Shown here piece after piece: positions 1-9,850 of a DNA stretch of 64,000 nt. A model generated the notes under the pieces. It was not told where the DNA came from, searched no databases, and saw only the letters and a program-made list of their open reading frames with translations. Made by a program: the position numbers and the translations under genes. How positions within the stretch are numbered: position 1 is the stretch's first letter; each line of letters opens with the position of its first letter. This DNA is from Scolanthus callimorphus (Eukaryota > Cnidaria > Anthozoa > Actiniaria > Edwardsiidae), in contig CM066919.1 in assembly GCA_033964015.1 (NCBI GenBank), positions 22,034,421 to 22,098,420 of the forward strand, in the 5' to 3' direction.

Positions 1-143
1 GAAATATATAGAAGCTGAAAATCAGAAGTTAAAATCTTTGACGTCGTTTCCAATCCGGACACGTCTTGCCAGAGTAAGGTATGGGGAAAAGTTCAAGGGC
101 TCTTTTGCCAAAAGAGTTGTAATTTCGACATCGTTCAAGCTAC

Positions 144-653
144 GTACATGTATTATATATCATTTTAAAGCATTTGATTTTCATCAATTACTAATGAATT
201 ATTAAAAAAATCAATAATTATTTGTCAAAAACTGATGTTCTCGTTTGACGCCAAGTTCTATCTAGTCCGTCAGAATTCAATAGAACCACCCAGTTTTGTA
301 TCATCTTGGATGACCCTAAGGTGGACTCCATAAAAGTGCCAGCGATTTTTTCCTTTGTTCCGATTTTTTGACGATTTTTCTTTCAGTTCGAGTTTTTTCG
401 GTTACTATCTAACTTCAAAAAGCAAGAAAACTCTAAATATCGAACACACAAAAAATCGCTGGCACACTTTTGGAGTGCACCTTAGTATCATTAATTCTGA
501 TACAAAACTGGGTGGTTCTATTGAATTCTGACGGGCTAGAACTTGATCAAACGAGGAAATCAGTTCCTGACAATTATTGATTTTATTAATGACTTATTAA
601 TAGTTAATAAAAGTATCATATTAAAGCTTTAAAATGATATATAATACATGTAC
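144..653. repeat. Foldback (long inverted repeat) element, ~510 bp
   Basis: The left arm (144 onward, gtacatgtattatatatcat) is the reverse complement of the right arm ending at 653. The arms stay paired to a centre near 398, including the blocks around gaaccacccagttttgta (right arm acaaaactgggtggttct) and the inner aaaatcgctggcac. No coding potential, so this looks like a non-autonomous DNA element of MITE type. A diverged single arm is seen again at about 4394-4479. Confidence 0.85.
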
Positions 654-1890
654 CTATCTTATAAACCATAAGAAACTTGCCAAATATCCATTTCACGTCA
701 CAGTTTTTTCGATTCTTTTTATTTCTAAAGAACTAGTTTTCAGTGTTCTCAAATAATAATAACAAATTGATTCGCTCCTTTTGCAGCTAAAGCTGAATTA
801 ATGAATAAGCTGAATTACAGGTAGCTTACAATGAAAAAGCAATTAAATACTGACAGAACTGCAAAATATACTATGTCGCCATCGGACTGAAATATTAAAC
901 GGCAATGCAAATTATTGAAACTAATTTCAATAAAAAATTAATGAAATTTATTATTGAAATTAATGTTTGAGGTCAATTTTCAAGTATGTCTATCAAAATC
1001 TAAGTTTGGCGAACAAATACCCGACCATGGGAAGATAGTTGAATGGTTCCACGTAATACGTGTTTGTTTGAAACCGCACTACGTTTTGCTACGTCCTTTG
1101 TCCACATGAAGTCGGTGAGGTACTCACCGAAAGGATTTGGAAACGCTTTGAAAGTGGACAGATTGAAACGAAAACGCATACTTGTGTATTATTTTTCTAA
1201 GAATTTTGGAGTACATTAGTGTGGACAGTACCTCAAAAGGCAAACTCGTTCTCAGAATGACGGTGCTTTTGCTACTATACGGCGTTTTTTTGCTACTTAT
1301 GGAGCGCGGATTAGGAGTGCGCGGTTAGTTCACCATAGACTTTCTCAAAGTCCTTTAAAAATGTTTCGTGCTTGGCTGGGTCAGCTCGCTTCGCTCGCTT
1401 CACCGACTCATCTCGGCTCGCTTCACTCGCTTTGTAAGTATCCGGAGAGATCGACTTGTGCTTGTGTCCAAGCTCACTATTGAGACGCTAGTTTCTCACC
1501 GCTGCGTAATGCTGCTGAAAGTTGAGATTATGCCTACTCCGGGCCCTAAAGTATAGCCTTACTCATGCAGAAGCCAACAAGGTTACAGGATACATTCGCG
1601 GCCTTCTATTTGCGAAATTTTCGAAAATCACAGTTCTTCCTCATCGAGGCCTGATCTTTACTCTCTCGAAAAAAAATTCCTGAAATCTTAAAAGCAGCGT
1701 GAGAAATGTATAGAAAACTAGAAATGCCCGAGAAATATGTCTTTCAATACAGGCGAGATAATCCTTTAATCCTATTGTGATATCTACTAGCTCGGTTCAG
1801 CGCACATCATTAGCATTTTCGCGTAACATACGGGACATTTAGGTGACTGTTATGGTCCGCCATATTTTGTCACACATTGTTGTTCACTGG
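654..1890. other. Gene-free spacer
   Basis: I see no supportable gene, RNA or long repeat here. Short AT-rich runs and a repeated 'gctcgcttc' stretch (about 1381-1430) are present; a 62-codon open frame over it has no protein-like features. Confidence 0.5.
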
Positions 1891-1895
1891 TTTAG

Positions 1896-1947
1896 TATAT
1901 AAGTGTCGTGTTGAAGCGATTTTTTTGAAAATTCTCTATTCTCAATC
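1896..1947 (+). promoter_or_regulatory. TATA-box promoter-like region before the 1948 ORF
   Basis: A near-consensus TATA element (tatataag, about 1898-1905) lies roughly 45 bases before an ATG, with a pyrimidine/A initiator-like stretch (ctattctcaatc) about 30 bases downstream of the TATA. Spacing is what a focused RNA polymerase II promoter would show. Evidence is sequence only; many AT-rich sites look like this by chance. Confidence 0.4.
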
Positions 1948-2286
1948 ATGGGGAAGCGAAAAAAGCTTAACCGCAGTCCTTGGGTCTCAAAGCCTGCGAA
2001 AGGAGTCAAAAAAGCCAAATCTTTAAGCTTTCAGGAGAACATGAAAGAACAACTCGCTCTGTCTGACAAAGGCTCGTGGTTCGATCAACCCAAATCCAAG
2101 GAGAATGCTGAAGAAGAAGAACAGCGGACAGAAGATCCACCAATTGCATCAAGTTCGAGAATAAAGATGTTTGAACTTGATAAAGAATCGTCTGAAAGCC
2201 AAAGCGATTTGTCTTTGTCGTTTTTCTCGGCGCGCGCCTTTGCTTTGGTTTTGCTTTTCCCTTTTCAAAGTTTGGGCACTTCTTAG
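1948..2286 (+). CDS. Hypothetical small protein, 112 aa, possibly truncated
   Basis: Not recognised. The first ~87 residues are protein-like: a very basic start (MGKRKKLNRSPW, then repeated KPAKG/KKAK) suggesting a nuclear or nucleic-acid-binding signal, followed by a Glu-rich acidic stretch near residues 50-62 and a Ser-rich segment near residues 75-90. After about residue 88 the frame becomes Phe/Leu-rich and unlike the rest, then stops, so the ORF may have decayed or been fused to other sequence. A TATA-like promoter lies directly upstream and an AATAAA signal occurs near 2341. It may be a young gene, a retrocopy fragment or chance. Confidence 0.3.
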   Translation: MGKRKKLNRSPWVSKPAKGVKKAKSLSFQENMKEQLALSDKGSWFDQPKSKENAEEEEQRTEDPPIASSSRIKMFELDKESSESQSDLSLSFFSARAFALVLLFPFQSLGTS

Positions 2287-3224
2287 AACTCGGTTTTGGA
2301 CGCGGCTTAACCATACCGTTTGATTTCGAATTCCAAGACGATAATAAATGTTCGCTTTGACAATTTAATACAAGAGACCGGAAAGAAGCCTCATTATCTA
2401 TTCCGCGCGAAAAAGTATGTCCTTGCTGGCACACCGGGGTGCCTGCCGTGATTGGCTGGAAGTGAAGTGCGTGATGACAGATTCGTCACTAATCCCTCTT
2501 AAGTTTACACAACTTTAGAAGCCCAAAACTCGCCTCTAAGATTTCGCTAAATCTAGTGTATAAATGCTTTGATAGAGCAACAGGTTTTTAACGGAATGCT
2601 TTTAAATTTTGCCATGAGATAGATAAATGGTTGGGGAGCAAAAGTGTGCCGGGCTTTTGTGAATTTCGCAGTATTTCAAAAATTATTCATCACGATAGGG
2701 TCCCAGTTAACTATTAAACACAAGATCAACTTGATCGTTCGATCATTCCTAAACAAAGCCTTCAATTGAAAAAGCCCGACACACTTTTCGAGACAACAAT
2801 GTGCTGATTGATATTGCACAGTCAGATTTGCCAAGCCTGTAAACTGCCGCGGCCTATCAAAGCGTTTATCAGGGGCGGTCGAAAACGCGGTTTTTGCTGT
2901 GCGCCGTAAATAATTTTCATGAAACTGCTACAAAAGCTTAACAGCAGATAAATTTCACATTTTATCTTTAAAATGATGTATTGGTTATGGCGATGCGATG
3001 AATATTTGCGCCGCGACAAGGTTTTGAAAATGCACACCCAGCGAATGTATCCTGTAACAGGAGTCTTATGTACATTATTTTGGCTAAGGTTCACTTAGGC
3101 CTACGGCAAACGGCAAACTTCAGTCGCCCTTCTTCTGTCAAACTTTTCCTTTTTCAAAGGATCCTCGTGTTTGCAGGTCCTCAGTGTCGGTCCCATTCAA
3201 ATGGCTCAGTAAAAGACAAATTAA

Positions 3225-4196
3225 CTCGTACCGGCTCTGGCCGGTACCGATGTCATTAAGACAACCCATATAGCTGTTGTTTAGTCAGATTTTCCCCAAA
3301 AGCACAAGTAATGAACACGAAAGAAAGATTGAATGAGAAAGATTGGAACTCCTTTTTTAAATCTATTGAACATCTTGTTCATCGAACTAGTACTGCACCA
3401 GTAGTATAGGATGACTGTGTTGGACGTGATTTTGTCATAGCAAGAAATTCCTGCAGGAATGTCATCCACGACTTTACAGCGCGGTATAGTACCATTTAAA
3501 TATATGAATGAGCACAACCGATTAATCATAAACATAGAACAATGATTTATCATCAATTTACCTTAGACCCTCTAATGGTTGTTCGTCCCTGTCCCGAATG
3601 ATTCTTCTCGTTGTTTGGATGTTTGCTATTATCTCTTTCGTTGTTGTGCTCCCCGACGTTTCCTCGGACTTGGGCTTCTTTGAGATGATTGGTGTTCAAA
3701 GTTTTGCACTCAGTTAAGGCTGAAAAAATATCACACTTCAAGGATGTGGATTCCCTTGAATTCTTAATTCTTCTGTTCTTTGAATACAAGTGTTCAAAAA
3801 CAGAACCCACTCTTTTTACAGAAATAGCACACTGACCCGCAAGTCTTCATCATGAACAAGAGATGACTAACGCACTATCAAAATAGTAGGTTTTACAATA
3901 TATGACTTCTTATATGGAGTGTCTTTGTTTCTAGATCCAAAGTCAAAATTCTCTCAACTGCTTTCCTAAAGTACTGCAAAAAACTCACAAACAATTATAA
4001 TGCCGAATAATATAAAGTTTGTTTGTTAGTTTACGTTAAATCAGTTTATGTCTAACTCCAAGCCTGATTTATACCTCCAATTGTCCTTCGTGTAATAGTG
4101 CGACTTGCGAGCAGCGATGACAATCAAATACGTGAAAGCCAAACAACGGTAAGTGAACAAGATTAACTAAAAATACCTACTGTTTTTGAAATAGCT
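3225..4196. repeat. Segmental duplication, copy 1
   Basis: Matches 5090-6036 in the same orientation with many small indels. Shared landmarks include catagcaagaaattcctg, gtaccatttaaa, gatttatcatcaatttacct and, near the end, gattaactaaaaatac. Open frames on the minus strand (3281-3556 and 3553-3810) look exon-like, with a GTAAAT donor after 'ggtctaag', but the reading frame is not preserved between the two copies, so I treat it as non-coding or a decayed gene rather than a CDS. Confidence 0.7.
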
Positions 4197-4621
4197 TGAT
4201 AGCACACGGAAATACTCCAAATTTGTACTTATCTAGCAAACTTAGAGGACTATTTTGCTTATTTATTGTGAATTTGACTGTATTGGGCGCGTCTGCGCAA
4301 CAAATAATTTAAGCCAATCAGAAAAGACCGAGTACGCAGCACATAGAAAATAGATTTTCTTTCGCTTTATTCGGCGAAGAAAATTGTTTAAATGGCATTA
4401 ATGATTTATTAATAGTTAATAAAAAGATCATACTTGTTTTTTAATCTTCAACAGCATTCAAATGATATATATAATACATTCCCTAGCTTGAAAAGGAAAC
4501 GACATGGCGACTTTGGCAAAAGACCCCTTGTGCTTGAACCTTTCTAAAAGGTGGCTATATTATTCTGCCAATATATTGAATATCAACAAGATTTAAATTT
4601 TTAATTTCGACTCGTTTACAA

Positions 4622-4828
4622 AGACCAAATCGGCTAACGGTATTTACATCTTGTTGCCACCAATTCAGATCATGTGATGATTCCTTTGGGTGGTTACAAT
4701 TGTCCAATTTTTCTCACTCGACCGAGTGTACGACTAGAACTAACAAAAGTATCCACCCAAAGGAATCATCACATGATCTGTATGGGGTGGCAACAAGATG
4801 TAAACACCATTACCGTCTATTGGTTTTG
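4622..4828. repeat. Foldback element, ~205 bp
   Basis: The left arm (gtatttacatcttgttgcca and gatcatgtgatgattccttt) is repeated as its reverse complement in the right arm (aaaggaatcatcacatgatc, then tggcaacaagatgtaaac). The ~60-base centre is unpaired. Non-coding MITE-like element. Confidence 0.85.
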
Positions 4829-5089
4829 TTTTAAAGCTCAAAACTCCCTGACAATAAACCTCGTGCGATACGTTCATTCCGCGTGCCCGACAAAAGCGTT
4901 ACGTAACAATCTTGTCATTCTTATTCGTTGTAGAAGTGAGACTCATGTAAACACAGCAGTATCTCGGGCCTGTCTCAAGCAGTGTTTAGTACACTCAGAC
5001 CAAAACAAAAATATATCGAATTCAAAATAAACGTCTAGATACGTCTCGGAGGTCGCATGCAAACAACAGGAAGTTTTCAGACCCTAAAG

Positions 5090-6036
5090 CTCGTCCCGGC
5101 TCTAGATGGTACCAGCTTGTTTCAGACACAGTCAGATTTCCTCAAAAACACAAGCAATCAACACGAATGGAAGAAGATTTAACGAACATTGCATTCTTAA
5201 AAACTCCATTCTTAAATCTATTGATTCTTTGGAACAGTTGATCAAAGTACTAAACCAGTAGTGTAGGGCGAATGATTTGGACGTTGTTTTTTTCATAGCA
5301 AGAAATTCCTGATAACTGTCATTTGCAACTTTATAATGCGCTATAGTACCATTTAAAGACATGATTGAGACCAACGATGAAACATCAATGATTTATCATC
5401 AATTTACCTTAGAAACTCTAATGATTCTTCGTCTCTGATACTGTTGATTCCTCTCGTTGTTTGAATGTTTGCTCTATCGTTTTCTTTGTTGTGCTGCAAG
5501 ACGTTTCCTCGGACTTGGGCTCTTTTGAGATCCTTGAAGATGACTGGTGTTCAAAATTATCATGCACCCAGTAAATGCTGCAAAAGATCACTTGAAGAAT
5601 GTGGATTCCCTTGGATTTCTTATTCAGCTTTTTGCAAATCAAAAAGCATTGAATATATAGAACCAATAACAGCTGAAATAGCACGGTGACCCACCACTCT
5701 AGAGCATGAACAACAGATTAGCACTTTAAACGCAATATCAAAACCGCCGTTATTATTATAATATGTAAGATATGACTTTATATAGAGTACCTTTGTTGCT
5801 TTTCTAGATCCAAAGTCAAAATCTTCTAAACTGTTTTCCTGAAGTCCTTCGAAAAATTAGCAATGGTGCTACCCAGATGCGGAATAAAGTTTCTTCGTTA
5901 AAGTTAAATCAGTTTCTGTCAAACTCCCACGCAAATTTACCTTCAAATATTCTTCTAATAATAGTGGGCACTTGTTTTCCAAGTGAGCAGGATAAACTAA
6001 AAATACTTACTGTAAGATCGTTTTTGAAATAGCGGA
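5090..6036. repeat. Segmental duplication, copy 2
   Basis: Second copy of the 3225-4196 unit, about 1.87 kb downstream, direct orientation. In this copy a good acceptor (TTTCAG, minus strand, near 5680) is retained where copy 1 has lost the AG. As in copy 1 the minus-strand frames do not agree between copies, so coding status is doubtful. Confidence 0.7.
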
Positions 6037-6819
6037 AGGATTTTCACTTACAGTGTCGACAGTCAAACACTCTCTCTTTTCTTCTACAATAAATATTTTA
6101 CGCGTTTGGGATTCTTATTGTTATTCACGCCACCAATCCAGAAGAACCCTCCTGTTCGTTTTGACCCTCGCACAAAAAAACCCTGTCATCTCCTTCTAAA
6201 TCGATACTTCTTTTAGTGTCGGGAGGAAGAACATTTTTGTCACGGAATCATTAGAGTCCGCCACTAAACTCTGACCAAAATCAAACTGCACAGCTAGCTT
6301 AAGACATCGCACCCGGGATCTTTAAGAGTAAGTTTGAAACTAGTAACATTAATGTCGAATTAATGTGAAAAAAACATTAAACTAAATGCAGAAAAACAAC
6401 AGCCTCAATCAACAGTCAACAGTCTTTCCGTAATATAACAGATATAACTTTGCAGCAGGAGTGTTTCATGTCAGCACCCGAAGTCATGGAACAATATAAG
6501 CATGAATATTGTGCTTTTATTTGTCTAAAATGGACGTTATACAAAATTTCTTAGAAATACATTTCCCCAGAATAAAAATGGTAAATGTATGTGACCCTAT
6601 AATCCAGCTACAGGATCATAAAACGAGGACCACATTGAGCTCCTTCTCGCTCTATAAAATATACAGATCTAACTGTAGCTTGGCGATGCAAATTTGAAAG
6701 CTTGCAAATTACGCAAAATTAATGCAACAGCTGAGTCTGACCTAAAATGGATGATACAGCTATGTCAGTTGGCTTTTAGCAGTTGGGTATTCCTGCGTTG
6801 TCAATCAAGATGTGTTAGC

Positions 6820-6905
6820 AAATCAGGTCATTGCCTAGTGCAGTGAGTTAGCTTCTGGGAAGCCAGGCTACTGCACTATGCGAACCTGGGCAAGATCCGA
6901 TTGGC
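6820..6905. repeat. Inverted-repeat element, GCCTAGTGCAG family, short copy
   Basis: Ends read aatcaggtcattgcctagtg and, inverted, tgcactatgcgaacctgggc followed by aagatccgattgg. The same ends occur around 11938-12060, 14176-14576 and 29901-29999, so this is a dispersed non-autonomous family with imperfect arms. Confidence 0.7.
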
Positions 6906-6980
6906 TAACATTAACAGGGTTCGTATTGATAGATACAACTCAGAAAAACCCAACTGCTGAACTCATGACACCTGACTAAA

Positions 6981-7160
6981 CACAGGGAATTTCTGCAGAA
7001 ACCCATCAATGGGAAAAGCTGAATTTCCCATGATAGAAGAAATGGGAAGTGTTCGGATTTCCCATGGCTATATACGTGAATTCAGAACACTTCCCATGCG
7101 TGTGCCTTGGGGAATTCAGCTTTTCCCATGGATGGGTTCTACAGAAATTCCCTGGGTCAC
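6981..7160. repeat. Foldback element, CCCATGG family, copy 1
   Basis: Arms contain cacagggaatttctgcagaa and its complement (ctacagaaattccctgggtc), then aaaagctgaatttcccat / gaattcagcttttcccatgg. The centre carries a second inner palindrome (gaagtgttcggatttcccat). A close copy lies at 28636-28774 and a diverged one at 31438-31530. Confidence 0.9.
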
Positions 7161-9850
7161 GTACCTAAAACAGCTTTAATATCCTCAGCAAACTTTCCTT
7201 TACAAAAATGGAGATATTTTATCTTTTATTAAAAACGTTTTTATCACAATATCCCCTATATGCGATGTCTCAAAGGTAGGCTGTCCTCGCAACCTCGGTT
7301 CCAGTGTCTTCTGGGAAAAATCCAGACAAGAAAAGCCTGGTTAACCGCCGACAGAGCAGTGAAATCATTTTTTGCAGACTTTTTAACAGTTTTTATAGGC
7401 CCATAAGCACCCAAGCCACATTGTAGGCACACAAGAATAAAGAAGTTGAAAATTCGATGCAAATTTTCAGTTTCAACTTGTGAAAAAATCCGTAAGATAT
7501 TGGTATCATTGTCTTCACCAATTAGCTCGCCATCTTGCATTTTACTCAAAATGACCGGAATTGAGGTTAGTCCTGCAAAATTACAAATAACCTGTCGCTT
7601 TGATCCCAATAAGAAAACACGACTTCGTCTGTTTGTCATTTGTAGCAAATAAACGCTCCAGTCTCGACTAGTCGGTGTAGATGTCCATCCTCGAACCCCG
7701 AGCTCCCCGGCGGCTCGTCACCTCGCGGGCGAAGCTCTAGTGAGAGCCACTGACGCATGCGCGAGATTTGATACAGAGGGAATGAACTTTCTGCGCATGC
7801 CCCAATGTCCAAACTCAACCAATGACCATAGGGCCTCAATTGGCTGTCACCAGAGCCTCCCCGCGAGGTGTAGTACCTGGACGGAGCTCTGGATATGAGA
7901 GAGAATAGTAGAAGTAAGTGTCGAGTCCAAATGGTGGTAGTGATCCATTGTAATTCGTCTGTCAGTCTTGTTCGTTGCGTTCCCCAACAGATTGTCAAGA
8001 GCGTCGTCGAGTTTGTCAGTCAGATGTCAGATCTATAGAATCAGATAAAAAACGATAGTCAGCAATTATTTTGATTTTAATTTTATTAGCAAAAACTCCA
8101 ACATTTAACTCTCTTTGAACAGAAAGGTTGATGTCATGGCAACGCACCTACGTTTGCATAAATTATCATAATTATCTGCGAACTCTGCGCCCACTATTTA
8201 TTATGTTTTCAAAGCGTCTCCTGAATCAAACATATAAGCAACTCGATAGCTTTTGCAAAACCTCTGAATGATGTTGTAGTTGCTAAGTGTTGCTAGTTGT
8301 ACGAAAACGGTAAACACTTGAACGACCTGTGACATTTGAGGTGTTTTAATTTGGAAAAGGCAAAAAGAAAGCCTTAGCTGAGTAAATCTGCATGTCAACT
8401 TATGAAATGGTGCTTCACTGAGCGTGTTAATTTAAATTATTGACTAACAATTCCAATCCCGTACTTGGGACATCGAAAACTTTCCTTCGACCAAAACCAA
8501 ACATTCCAAAATTTGCATATCATTTTCAGTTAAGGTTGTTTACTCACTGAAGGAAAAGCTAGCGCATGCGCACTACAGCAGGTCACGTGACATCCGGGAA
8601 TGCACATGTCATAGCAAGACGGGTTGCAGCCGTCTGGGAGCCTGGGTATGTGGACGCGCGAGACTGGAACCGGGATGTAACCTGGCGGTCGATAGAATGT
8701 GTTGCTGCGTCGCTCTAGAGAGAATTAGACACCAAACAACGCATGCCCGGGTCATACAACGGGTATGCATGCAGCTAGACTAGAAACGACAGGGGAAGGG
8801 TAGGGGTACTGATGGTCTGAAACTTAAAGGGAGCCTGTCACGATACGCGCATGCTCCAGGAGCGATCACTGAATTATCAGCAACACTAATAAGACAATAC
8901 TATTAGATAACTATTTAAGAATATGTAAAGCTAAAAAGCATGGTCGGATGGATTGAGAAGTAGCGAGATTATATACGATTTGTTTTCGAGTTTTTTAGCC
9001 TTCGCTGGCCATCGTTACGGGACGATACTTCTTTGATTTAAGAGATGCGCAGAAGAGATGCACAGAACAGCTGCGCAGTTGCGTGACAGCCTCCCTTTGA
9101 CGATTGGCCATTGGCTCGATTGGTCTCTTGGACTGTACACAGCATCTCAGCAAAACTGATCCAAGTGTTGAGAAGTCCCGCAAAGAGAAACAGAGAGTTC
9201 CCAAATTTGCAATCTCAACACAGTAAATGCAAGGACCATTTGCACCAGTTGTTTGGCGAAGTTAAATGACGACTTTTGTTTCGCTAACCTCGTCAGTGGC
9301 TTTGACCAATTCAAACTCAAACTGATAACTAGTATCTTCAGTTGCTAAACTAGATTCTACTATAAAAAATAAATTCTAGCTACCGTAAAATTCTGGAAAT
9401 AGGCATTTAGGCATAGGGAAGGGCCGTGATGTGTGTGGAATGGGGAAGTGGATCAATTAATGGAAGTCTTTTTGCGTTGCTTAATCTTTGTGAATAGCTA
9501 TGTGTATTTCTTTTTGGCATTTGGTAGGTTATTTCTCCCTTTCAATTCGGCGCAGGAAAAGAATAAAAAAATCTTAAATCTTATCTGAAATGTTTTCATT
9601 GAGAGCAACTCAACGGCTAACGCTTTTGTTTTATATTGGTCAATACTTAGACGCACTTATTGTCCTGCTTGTCTTTAGTGTAGTTTCCTTTCAAGAATGT
9701 TAAGGAAGTTCCAAGACAGTTTCCACATTCCTATATTTAGGGGTCTCATAATTGGGTTTCAAAATAGGGGCGTATTGGCAAGCATGGGCGCACGCCGGGT
9801 CGCATATTTTCGGAATTTTACGGTATGCTGTAATTAGGATTACGCCTCAT
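7161..9850. other. Gene-poor interval downstream of the AbfB/TSP1/FN2 gene
   Basis: Apart from the terminal-inverted-repeat element at 7690-7905 I find nothing I can support. A 130-codon open frame on the minus strand at 7256-7648 has mixed composition, no recognised domain and no partner exon; a 65-codon frame at 8201-8398 ends near an AATAAA but has no phase-compatible upstream exon. Both are left uncalled. Confidence 0.4.
7690..7905. repeat. Terminal-inverted-repeat element, GAGCTCC family, copy 1
   Basis: Ends pair as cgagctccccgg...cctcgcggg...gagccactga against tggctgtcaccagagcctcc...ccgcgaggt...ggagctctgg. The interior holds two 'gcgcatgc/gcatgcgc' blocks. A second copy at 46101-46316 has cleaner ends, which confirms a mobile family. 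Confidence 0.85.

Noticed and set aside
7256..7648. 130-codon minus-strand ORF
   Set aside because: Mixed composition, no domain, no compatible splice partner. It could be a decayed exon, but I cannot support it.
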